From assembly GCA_015660155.1 (NCBI GenBank), contig DQLO01000367.1, positions 1-6,457 on the forward strand: 6,457 nucleotides of DNA, in the 5' to 3' direction. Positions 1 through 5,431 of this stretch are shown piece by piece. Origin of the DNA: Verrucomicrobiota bacterium (GTDB lineage: Bacteria > Verrucomicrobiota > Verrucomicrobiia > Limisphaerales > UBA1100). Made by a program: the position numbers and the translations under genes. Every line of letters starts with the position of its first letter. Position 1 is the first letter of the stretch. The notes beneath the pieces were generated by a model. The model saw only the letters and a list, made by a program, of their open reading frames with translations. It was not told the origin of the DNA and did no database searches.

Positions 1-1313
1 ACGGATCGGCACGGGGCGTCTTTCAGATAATTCGTGAGCCGCGTGGTGAGCCACCAAACGGGGATGCCGAGTATGCCGCCGAACAAAATGCCTTTGCCGA
101 GGCACATCAAATGGGCGGTGAGGACGCTGGCATTGGGATCGGCGAATTTCAGGCCAAAGCCCATCAGCGATTCGTAGATGAGAAATACAGCCAGCACGGA
201 CCACCCCACAAAGGGCAAAATATTTGCCGTGCCGCGCGCCACGACGATCACCATCACCATCGCCATCAGCGCCCGCCCGAAGAGTCCGCCGACTTCCTGC
301 ACTTTGGTGACGTGCGCCACGTGCACGCCCTCGGCGGCCTTGAAGGCTTTTTTGCCGGCGATGGCAGTTTTCTTTTTGTCCAAATTCTTGGCTTGGGCGG
401 CTTCCACGGCTTTGGTTTTTGCCGCGGTGGAGGCGGCTGCCACTTCGGGCGCTTTGGGCAGGATGAGCCGCATGTGTTGCAGCGCGCCGAATGCGCCGCC
501 GTAAGCGAGGGCAAAGAGCAGGGTTATTATTATAGTCGTCCGTTTAAATTGCGGCGCAAACAACGCGGCCAAGCTTGGGCGTTTGAGTTGGCCGGCGTCC
601 TTTTTCTTTTGCCACTGGGGCGATTCCGGCAGGAAGGGGCGGATGATAATCAGCGGGATGGCGGGGATCAAGCCGCTCATCAATGTGTATCGCCACACGG
701 CGGTGTCGCTTCCGTCAGATATGGGACCAAGCAAACCGGCAAACCAATCGGGCATCACCGGCAACCCGCCGCCGGTGCTGGCGATTTGCGAAAGGTAGCC
801 GTAAACGATGGCCACCGTGAGGCCGCCCACCGAGGAGAAGGCTTGGGTGTAGCCCAAAACTTTTTCGCGCTGCACGCGGTCGGGAAACAATTCCGACAAC
901 CACGCCACCGCCGCCACAAACTCCACGCACACGCCGATGAACACGAGGCAGCGAAAAAAGAGCAACTGATACGGCGTGGTGGAAAAGCCCGCGCAAAACG
1001 CCGCCACCGCATAAAGCAAAATGCTGTAAGTCAGCACCCGCCGTCGTCCAAAAAGGTCAGTCAAATAACCGCCGAGCAAACCAAAGATGCCACCGCAGAT
1101 TGCCGGCACAAAAAAGATGATCCGAAACCAATGCGTAAACTCCGGCGTGCCCGGCCGCACGCCGGCCAAGTCGCCCAGAGCATCCTTGCCGATCAGCGGC
1201 AGCATCAGCAGCTCATAAATATCGAACAGAAACCCCAGCGTGGCGATGAAGCAAATCAGCCATTGGGTGCGGGTGAGTTTCAGTTTGGGTCCGGAAGCAG
1301 AATCGGCGCTCAT
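1..1313 (-). CDS. MFS transporter (sugar/organic-acid type), C-terminus cut by window edge
   Basis: An inner-membrane secondary transporter of the major facilitator superfamily. The 437 visible codons have no stop and run off the left edge. The ATG at 1313 is the first possible start after an in-frame TAA at 1325-1323. Hydrophobic segments lie at about residues 19-41, 64-86, 93-111, 116-137, 154-177, 208-227, 258-282, 344-363, 366-386 and 398-421, about ten of the expected twelve. The MFS signature GGYLTDLFGRRR (81-92) follows the second helix, and LPESPQW (228-234) follows the sixth, as in the sugar-porter and sialate/aromatic-acid families. The acidic FDIYE (30-34) in helix 1 resembles the aromatic-acid/sialate families. 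Oddity: about 55 residues rich in Ala and Lys (286-340) sit between helices 7 and 8, where the loop is normally short. Substrate is unknown. The gene is divergent from the purU-like gene. The family is secure; the subfamily is not. Confidence 0.9.
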   Translation of the reverse strand, partial: MSADSASGPKLKLTRTQWLICFIATLGFLFDIYELLMLPLIGKDALGDLAGVRPGTPEFTHWFRIIFFVPAICGGIFGLLGGYLTDLFGRRRVLTYSILLYAVAAFCAGFSTTPYQLLFFRCLVFIGVCVEFVAAVAWLSELFPDRVQREKVLGYTQAFSSVGGLTVAIVYGYLSQIASTGGGLPVMPDWFAGLLGPISDGSDTAVWRYTLMSGLIPAIPLIIIRPFLPESPQWQKKKDAGQLKRPSLAALFAPQFKRTTIIITLLFALAYGGAFGALQHMRLILPKAPEVAAASTAAKTKAVEAAQAKNLDKKKTAIAGKKAFKAAEGVHVAHVTKVQEVGGLFGRALMAMVMVIVVARGTANILPFVGWSVLAVFLIYESLMGFGLKFADPNASVLTAHLMCLGKGILFGGILGIPVWWLTTRLTNYLKDAPCRS

Positions 1314-1482
1314 GGGCGGGTTTTATGGCAATTTTAAGCGGCGCAAACAAGCTCAATTGTACGTGAGCGTATGGAATTTTGAGGTGACTAGTGAGCGGTG
1401 CATAGCGGGTAGTGGCTAGGAATTGGCAAAAAAGCTAAATCACATTGCCTCCGCCTCAATCCTCTGGCTTACTCGCGCGAGC
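1314..1482. promoter_or_regulatory. Divergent intergenic region between MFS and purU-like genes
   Basis: Both flanking genes point outward, so promoters for each should lie here. I found no convincing -35/-10 pair on either strand. The MFS-proximal part (about 1321-1380) is AT-richer than its surroundings and holds a 5-bp inverted repeat, GCTCA at 1351-1355 and TGAGC at 1364-1368, too short to call an operator. A degenerate heptamer repeat fills 1385-1419. An in-frame TTG at 1423 could extend the purU-like gene into this region. Confidence 0.35.
1385..1419. repeat. Degenerate tandem heptamer repeat (TGNNTAG-like), five units
   Basis: Five consecutive 7-base units are visible: TGACTAG, TGAGCGG, TGCATAG, CGGGTAG and TGGCTAG. 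Three match TGNNTAG exactly at 14-base spacing. The units are degenerate, so this could be an old, decayed simple-sequence repeat in the spacer upstream of the purU-like gene, or chance. Function is not evident. Confidence 0.4.
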
Positions 1483-2331
1483 ATGCAGCGCTTTGCCACC
1501 ATCACTGTTATTGGCCGGGACAAGACCGGTGTGATTGCGCGGGTCACGAATTTTCTTTTTCAACAAAAGGCCAACATCGAGGCATTGGAAGAGGCGGTCA
1601 CGCGCGGCCAATTCAGCATGGCCATCCAAGCTTCGTGGCACGATGGGCAGTTGAAACCCGCCACACTCAAGCGCGGGCTCAACGCGCTGGGCAAGGAATT
1701 GGGAATGGAAATGCGCCTGCGCCTCACCGAGCCGGGGCGCAAGCAGCGGATGGCGCTGATGGTCACGCGCGAGGCGGCGTGTCCCGAGGCATTGCTCGCG
1801 GCCTTTCGCAAAGGCCAGCTCAAACAAGCCGAACCGGTCGTGATGCTGGGCAATCGGCCCGACCTCAAATCGCTGGCGCATCAGCACAAATTGCCCTACG
1901 TGCACATCCCGTGGAACGACCGCAAGCGCGCCGAGAAAAAAGCGCTGCGCGTTTTGGAAACGCATGAAATTGATTTTGTGGTGCTCGCGCGGTTCATGAA
2001 AATTTTGTCACCGGACTTTGTGTGGCGTTACAAAAACAAAATCATCAACATCCATCCTTCGTTGTTGCCGAGCTTTCCCGGCCCGCAAGCGTATCGGCAG
2101 GCGTACGAGCACGGCGTGAAAATCGCCGGCGTCACCGCGCATTTTGTGAGCATGCAACTGGACGAAGGGCCGGTCATTGCGCAGGAAAGTTTTCACATTA
2201 AATCCGGAATGATCCTCAAACAAATCGTTGCCGCTGGTCAACAGTGCGAAGCCAAGACGCTGGTGAAAGCCGTGAAAATTTATCTCACCAAACGCCTCGA
2301 CGTGCATTGGGGCGTGGTGAAAGAGGTGTAG
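1483..2331 (+). CDS. purU: Formyltetrahydrofolate deformylase-like protein (ACT + formyl-transferase/hydrolase domain)
   Basis: PurU hydrolyses 10-formyltetrahydrofolate to formate and tetrahydrofolate in the cytoplasm, balancing one-carbon units and feeding formate to purine synthesis. The 282-residue product has an N-terminal ACT domain (about 3-85, starting FATITVIGRDKTGVIARV) and a formyl-transferase fold domain (about 88-280). The catalytic Asn-His-Asp triad is N189, H191 and D227, and the 36-residue His-to-Asp spacing equals that of PurN. Odd points: the triad motif reads NIHPSLLP as in PurN rather than NIHHSFLP as in classical PurU, and the PurU segment around His-Cys-Leu-x-Asp-Leu-Leu is AACPEALL here. 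The ATG at 1483 was chosen because the ACT domain starts directly after it; a TTG at 1423, behind a TAG at 1417, would add 20 residues without homology. It overlaps xth by one base. The ACT domain argues against a plain GAR transformylase, but exact activity is uncertain. Confidence 0.85.
   Translation: MQRFATITVIGRDKTGVIARVTNFLFQQKANIEALEEAVTRGQFSMAIQASWHDGQLKPATLKRGLNALGKELGMEMRLRLTEPGRKQRMALMVTREAACPEALLAAFRKGQLKQAEPVVMLGNRPDLKSLAHQHKLPYVHIPWNDRKRAEKKALRVLETHEIDFVVLARFMKILSPDFVWRYKNKIINIHPSLLPSFPGPQAYRQAYEHGVKIAGVTAHFVSMQLDEGPVIAQESFHIKSGMILKQIVAAGQQCEAKTLVKAVKIYLTKRLDVHWGVVKEV
2323..2328 (+). promoter_or_regulatory. Shine-Dalgarno for xth, inside the end of the purU-like gene
   Basis: GAGGTG lies just before the GTG start at 2331 (four bases between GAGG and the start), still within the last codons of the upstream gene. 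It is the clearest ribosome binding site in the window. It supports the GTG over the longer reading frame that opens at 2244, and suggests translational coupling. Confidence 0.6.
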
Positions 2332-3083
2332 TGAAAATCCTCTCGTGGAACGTTAACGGCCTGCGCGCCGTGCAGAAAAAAGGCTTCGCCGATTGGTTAA
2401 AAAAAGCGCGGCCGGACATCCTTTGCGTGCAGGAAAGCCGCGCGCTGCCCGAACAAGTGGAGCCCGATTGGCCGAAGGCATACGAAGCCCACTGGAATCC
2501 CGCCGAGAAAAAAGGTTATTCCGGCGTGATGACCTTCACCAAAACGCCGCCCATCAAAGTCACGCGCGGCATCGGCATTGCCGAGCACGACCACGAAGGC
2601 CGTGTGCTGACCACCGAACACGACGATTTCTTTTTGGTAAATGTTTACGTGCCCAACGCCCAGCGGAGCCTCGCGCGTTTGCCGTATCGGCAGCAATGGG
2701 ATCGTGACTTTCTCGCGTACCTGAAAAAACTCGAACGCCGTAAGCCGATCATTTTCTGTGGCGACTTGAATGTGTCCCACAAAGAAATCGATTTAAAAAA
2801 TTTCAAGGCCAACAAAAAAAACGCCGGTTTCACCGCCGAAGAACGCGCGGGCTTTGATGCCTTTGTGGCCGCAGGTTTCATCGACACCTTCCGTGAATTC
2901 GAAACCGGCAGCGGCCATTACACGTGGTGGAGCAATCGCCTAAACGCCCGCGCCCGAAACATCGGCTGGCGGATTGATTATTTTTTAATTTCAAAAAGCC
3001 TGCGCCCGCGATTGAAAAAGGCGTTCATTTTGCCCGCCGTGATGGGCTCGGATCATTGCCCTGTGGGGATTGAAATTGGGTAG
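2331..3083 (+). CDS. xthA: Exodeoxyribonuclease III / AP endonuclease (EEP family)
   Basis: This enzyme cuts the backbone 5' to abasic sites and removes 3' blocking groups in base-excision repair. The 250-residue product covers the whole family fold. Visible motifs are SWNVNGLRA (5-13), the metal ligand E35 in VQES, Y106 in NVYVPNAQ, D145 and N147 in CGDLNVSH, GFTAEER (166-172), YTWWSNR (197-203), D216 in GWRIDYFL, and the catalytic GSDHCP (239-244; D241, H242). The TWW and GWRIDYF wording is close to that of human APE1-type members. The GTG start aligns exactly with the family N-terminus (MKILSWN) and has a GAGGTG site; it shares one base with the preceding stop (TAGTG). The stop codon lies inside the inverted repeat at 3079-3128, but the protein ends at the normal family C-terminus, so it looks intact. 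Confidence 0.95.
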   Translation: MKILSWNVNGLRAVQKKGFADWLKKARPDILCVQESRALPEQVEPDWPKAYEAHWNPAEKKGYSGVMTFTKTPPIKVTRGIGIAEHDHEGRVLTTEHDDFFLVNVYVPNAQRSLARLPYRQQWDRDFLAYLKKLERRKPIIFCGDLNVSHKEIDLKNFKANKKNAGFTAEERAGFDAFVAAGFIDTFREFETGSGHYTWWSNRLNARARNIGWRIDYFLISKSLRPRLKKAFILPAVMGSDHCPVGIEIG

Positions 3084-3128
3084 GGACGCGCTGCGCGCGT
3101 CCGTGGACACGCACAGCGTGTCCCTACC
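3079..3128. repeat. 50-bp inverted repeat of two hairpins between convergent genes; possible bidirectional terminator
   Basis: Two 24-base arms (3079-3102 and 3105-3128) separated by GT are inverted copies with 21 of 24 positions matching. Each arm also folds on itself: GGACGCGC/GCGCGTCC around TGC (3084-3102), and GGACACGC/GCGTGTCC around ACA (3105-3123), both perfect 8-bp stems. Two of the three arm differences (3088/3098 versus 3109/3119) form a compensated pair, G-C against A-T; the third is in the loop. The GGTAGGG ends supply the TAG stop codons of xth (3081-3083) and, on the other strand, moaE (3126-3124). There is no T-tract as in a classical intrinsic terminator. It resembles a REP/MITE-type dispersed palindrome. 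Only one copy is in this window. Confidence 0.8.
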
Positions 3129-3501
3129 GAACCGCCCGTTTCCAAATCGGCACTTTCGCCTTCATTTCATCGATCAAAAATTGGCAAGCCGCGAAGGCCT
3201 CGGCGCGGTGGGGGGCGATGACTTCCACCCGCAGCGATGCCTCATTCACCGCCACCTCGCCCACGCGATGCACGAGGCGGATGGATTCCACCGGCCATTG
3301 ATTTTCGATGGCCGTAAAAATTAATTCAAACTGATGGCGCGCCATCGCCTCGTTGGCTTCGTAATGGATTGCCGCGATGGATTCCCCGTCTTCCGTGCCG
3401 CGTACCACGCCGTGGAACACCACCACCGCGCCCATGCCATCACTGATTGCCGGTGGCACTTCGGTGATGGGTTCGGGGCTGAGGGTAAGTTGGGTTTTCA
3501 T
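3124..3501 (-). CDS. moaE: Molybdopterin synthase catalytic subunit MoaE, short C-terminus
   Basis: MoaE, with MoaD, inserts the two dithiolene sulfurs into precursor Z (cPMP) to make molybdopterin in the cytoplasm. The 125-residue product shows GAVVVFHGVVR (24-34; R34 matches E. coli R39), YEANEAMARHQFE (47-59), VHRVGEVAVNE (77-87), PHR (97-99) and DEMKAKVPIWKR (111-122). K114 and K121 match the active-site lysines K119 and K126 of E. coli MoaE at identical spacing. The protein ends four residues after K121, whereas E. coli MoaE has about 24 more; the Glu normally two residues after K126 (E128) is Ala here. The stop codon is supplied by the adjacent inverted repeat. The start overlaps moaD by four bases (ATGA), with AAGGCGG just before it. 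Identity is secure; full activity is less so. Confidence 0.93.
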   Translation of the reverse strand: MKTQLTLSPEPITEVPPAISDGMGAVVVFHGVVRGTEDGESIAAIHYEANEAMARHQFELIFTAIENQWPVESIRLVHRVGEVAVNEASLRVEVIAPHRAEAFAACQFLIDEMKAKVPIWKRAVR

Positions 3502-3743
3502 CCGCCTTGCACGGGAGGGAACAGCGAAATTTCGTCGCCGTCGCTCAACACAAAATCGTCCGTTTGATAATCCACGCCCACGGCTTTGAGCGTGCTGTTA
3601 TTCATTTCGGCGAGCTTGGGAAATTGCTCCATTACGGCTGAGTGCAAGTCGCCAAGCGTTGCGCCGTCGTCAACTTCAAGTGAAGTTTCATTGCATTCGG
3701 TAAAGTCGCGAAAGTAGGACCAGAATTTGACAGTCACTTTCAC
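3498..3743 (-). CDS. moaD: Molybdopterin synthase sulfur-carrier subunit MoaD
   Basis: MoaD is a ubiquitin-fold protein whose C-terminal glycine is adenylated by a MoeB-type enzyme and converted to a thiocarboxylate, which donates sulfur to precursor Z within the MoaD2-MoaE2 complex. The 81-residue length is normal for the family. It begins MKVTVKFWSYFRDFTE, a typical first beta strand and helix, and ends LSDGDEISLFPPVQGG (66-81) with the obligatory Gly-Gly. The GTG start at 3743 overlaps the hpt stop by four bases (GTGA), and its own stop overlaps the moaE ATG by four bases. This indicates translational coupling and matched production of both synthase subunits. No moaA, moaC or moeB is in the window, so the rest of the pathway must lie elsewhere. 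Confidence 0.95.
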   Translation of the reverse strand: MKVTVKFWSYFRDFTECNETSLEVDDGATLGDLHSAVMEQFPKLAEMNNSTLKAVGVDYQTDDFVLSDGDEISLFPPVQGG

Positions 3744-4300
3744 GAGTAAATTTCCGGTTTCAACACGCCAATGAACGGCAGGTTCCGATAGCGCTCGGCG
3801 TAGTCGAGGCCGTAGCCGATGACGAATTCGTCGGGCACTTCGAAGCCGACGTAATCGGCGGTGATTTCCTCGGTGCGGCGGGATTTTTTTTCGAGCAACA
3901 CGCAGGTCTTGAGGCTCTTCGGTTGTAGCGCGTTGAGTTTATCAATGACGGCGCGGAGCGTCTTGCCGGTGTCGAGGATGTCATCGACGAGTAGCACATC
4001 GCGGCCGCGGGCTTCGAGGCGCAGTTCCTTGGTGAAGACCAATTCGCCCGGCGCGATGCCGCTGCCGTAGCTGGAGACGCCCATGAAATCCAGCCGCATG
4101 GGCAGCGCGATGTGGCGGATGAGGTCGGCGAGAAAAGGCACGGTGCCGGTGAGCAGCGCGACGGCCAGCAAATCCTTGCCGGCGAAGTCGCGCTCGATGT
4201 CGGCGGCGAGTTCGCGCACGCGCGCGGCGATTTCGGTTTCGCCGATGAGCACGCTCTCGACTTCATCGCGCAAATGTTCCGGTGGCGGGGTGGTTGCCAT
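3740..4300 (-). CDS. hpt: Hypoxanthine phosphoribosyltransferase
   Basis: Transfers the phosphoribosyl group of PRPP to hypoxanthine (and often guanine), forming IMP/GMP in cytoplasmic purine salvage. The 186-residue product has the type I phosphoribosyltransferase layout. The PPi-loop region is LLTGTVPFLADL (49-60), the SYGSG (77-81) flexible-loop start follows, and the PRPP-binding motif is VLLVDDILDTGKT (102-114) with its paired acidic residues. A lysine-rich strand LLEKKSRR (135-142) precedes the base-binding VGFEVPDEFVIGYGLDY (151-167), closing with LPFIGVLKPEIY. The ATG at 4300 shares one base with the upstream stop (TGATG), and the stop overlaps moaD. I see no Shine-Dalgarno, so reinitiation from the upstream gene is likely. 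Placement between a dUTPase-like gene and moaDE is unusual, since hpt often sits near tilS/ftsH. Confidence 0.95.
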   Translation of the reverse strand: MATTPPPEHLRDEVESVLIGETEIAARVRELAADIERDFAGKDLLAVALLTGTVPFLADLIRHIALPMRLDFMGVSSYGSGIAPGELVFTKELRLEARGRDVLLVDDILDTGKTLRAVIDKLNALQPKSLKTCVLLEKKSRRTEEITADYVGFEVPDEFVIGYGLDYAERYRNLPFIGVLKPEIYS

Positions 4301-4680
4301 CAGATATGTTTGGAGTCGTCGTGGTCCTTCTCGGTGTAGCCGCTGTCTTGCCGCTGGAAATTGACCTCGTTCTTTTTCACGTAGGCATTGAAGACATCAT
4401 CCGCGCTCATCCCCAAAACCTGCGCGAGGCTGATGAGAAAGTGAAAGAGATCCACCACTTCCACGCGCGCGTTTTGCTCGTCGAGCTTTTGGTATTTAGC
4501 CCACCACTTCCACGGCACGCTATCGGTGAGCTCGGCGAGTTCCTGCCCCATCGCGCGGCAATAGTTGAGGGTCCACTCAGTTTTCTGCTCATCAGTCATG
4601 CCATCGGTGTTCACGCCGATGCGTTCATTGAGGGATTTTTGCATGCGAAAAAGTTCGCGCAATTGATCAGGTTGGCTCAT
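4300..4680 (-). CDS. Dimeric dUTPase-like all-alpha NTP pyrophosphatase
   Basis: This is a MazG-fold nucleoside triphosphate pyrophosphatase, closest in pattern to the dimeric dUTPase family (dUTPase_2), which hydrolyses dUTP to dUMP and PPi and keeps uracil out of DNA. The 126-residue helical protein has the metal-binding EXXE (E47, E50 in QELAE) followed by EXXD (E74, D77 in VEVVD). It also shows the family's tryptophan patch SVPWKWW (54-60), FHFLISLAQVLGM after the second acidic pair, and KKNEVNFQRQDSGY (102-115). The ATG at 4680 is the only standard start after an in-frame TAA at 4725-4723. It is the first gene of the minus-strand operon ending in moaE. No signal peptide or membrane segment is visible. 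A preference for dCTP or another nucleotide cannot be excluded. Confidence 0.82.
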   Translation of the reverse strand: MSQPDQLRELFRMQKSLNERIGVNTDGMTDEQKTEWTLNYCRAMGQELAELTDSVPWKWWAKYQKLDEQNARVEVVDLFHFLISLAQVLGMSADDVFNAYVKKNEVNFQRQDSGYTEKDHDDSKHI

Positions 4681-4765
4681 GCGCGAGGATGGGCCGGTGA
4701 CGGCGGCGGCATCAAGGCGAAGTTATTGGCGTGACCTTGGGTAGGCGGTTGATTTACAAACAGCC
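4681..4765. promoter_or_regulatory. Short divergent spacer between dUTPase-like and exbB-like operons
   Basis: These 85 bases separate two outward-facing operons, so both promoters should be here or inside the neighbouring coding ends. On the plus strand a weak candidate is TTGGCG (4726-4731), then 17 bases, then TTGATT (4749-4754); the match is poor. Neither start has a recognisable Shine-Dalgarno sequence. Confidence 0.3.
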
Positions 4766-5431
4766 ATGTTTGCTGTGACTTTGCTTCAGGGAGGATCGAT
4801 GGTTTGGGTGTTGCTGGCCGCCAGCGCGCTGGGCGCGGTGGTGTTTGTTGAGCGGCGCCTCACGTATCATCGCGTGCAAATCAACACCACCGCCCTCCTC
4901 GGTGGCCTGAAAAATGTGCTGCGCCAGAAAAATCTGGTGGAAGCCATCGACATTTGCGACGCCACGCCCAGCCCCGCTGCGCGGCTGGTGAAGACTGTGC
5001 TCGCTCAGCACGATCGCCCGCGCGAGGAGGTGAAAGAATCGTTGCAACAATCCGGCAGTATGGAAACCGCCCGGCTCGAGCAACGCCTCGGCGTGCTGGC
5101 CACGCTCGGGCAAGTGGCGCCTTTGCTCGGATTGCTGGGCTCGGTGCTCGGTTTTATGAAAACCGGCGAGGCGGTCATCACCGATCATCACGCGCACTTC
5201 GCCCAATCGCTGATGCCGCTGGCATTGGGACTGGCGGTGGGCGTGCCGTGTTATGTGGGCTACAATCACCTCGTCACCGTGGTGGGCGATATTGTTTTGG
5301 ACATGGAAAAAACCTCGCTCGAAGCCCTGCGTATGGTGAGCGAAATGGAAAAACCGGGCCGCCGCAAAAAGAAATCCGAAGAGACCCCCGCTGCATCAAC
5401 TGAGAACGCCGATTTATTTGAGCAGTCATGA
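4766..5431 (+). CDS. ExbB/TolQ/MotA-family inner-membrane protein lacking canonical proton-path residues
   Basis: A family member of the ExbB pentamer that, with ExbD, uses the proton gradient to power TonB- or Tol-like machines. The 221-residue product opens with the family's LLQGG (6-10), TM1 at about 11-29 ending VFVERRL, a cytoplasmic domain (30-108), TM2 APLLGLLGSVLGF (118-130) and TM3 SLMPLALGLAVGVPCYVGYN (148-167), then a charged tail (RRKKK, 199-203). Compared with E. coli ExbB from memory, T148 is Ser (S126), E176 is Gln (Q147) and T181 is Leu (L152), while the helix-breaking proline (P161) and YN are kept. The ATG fits the usual family N-terminus. The stop overlaps the exbD-like start by four bases (ATGA). 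The family is certain; whether it conducts protons is doubtful. Confidence 0.88.
   Translation: MFAVTLLQGGSMVWVLLAASALGAVVFVERRLTYHRVQINTTALLGGLKNVLRQKNLVEAIDICDATPSPAARLVKTVLAQHDRPREEVKESLQQSGSMETARLEQRLGVLATLGQVAPLLGLLGSVLGFMKTGEAVITDHHAHFAQSLMPLALGLAVGVPCYVGYNHLVTVVGDIVLDMEKTSLEALRMVSEMEKPGRRKKKSEETPAASTENADLFEQS

Noticed and set aside
111..1337. Long plus-strand open frame of 408 codons
   Set aside because: Composition is rich in His, Gln, Gly and Arg with no recognisable domain, and the opposite strand reads a clear MFS transporter with motif A and PESPQW across the same bases.
1351..1368. GCTCA...TGAGC inverted repeat as an operator
   Set aside because: Only five paired bases with an eight-base gap; too short to separate from chance.
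1423..1482. N-terminal extension of the purU-like protein from a TTG start
   Set aside because: The 20 added residues have no family similarity and the ACT domain starts right after the ATG at 1483; the AGGA near the TTG is too close to be a good ribosome site. Not fully excluded.
1456..1965. Minus-strand open frame of 169 codons inside the purU-like gene
   Set aside because: It is a mirror frame of a conserved ACT/formyl-transferase gene and shows no domain or start signal of its own.
3079..3128. Classical rho-independent terminator
   Set aside because: The hairpins are strong, but no run of T follows on either strand, so only a non-canonical terminator role is suggested.
4282..4734. Plus-strand open frame of 150 codons opposite the dUTPase-like gene
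   Set aside because: The minus strand has the EXXE/EXXD motifs and perfect operon overlaps; the plus frame has no recognisable family.
4754..5269. Minus-strand open frame of 171 codons opposite the exbB-like gene
   Set aside because: High His/Gln/Arg content typical of a shadow frame; the plus strand encodes three clear membrane helices with family motifs.
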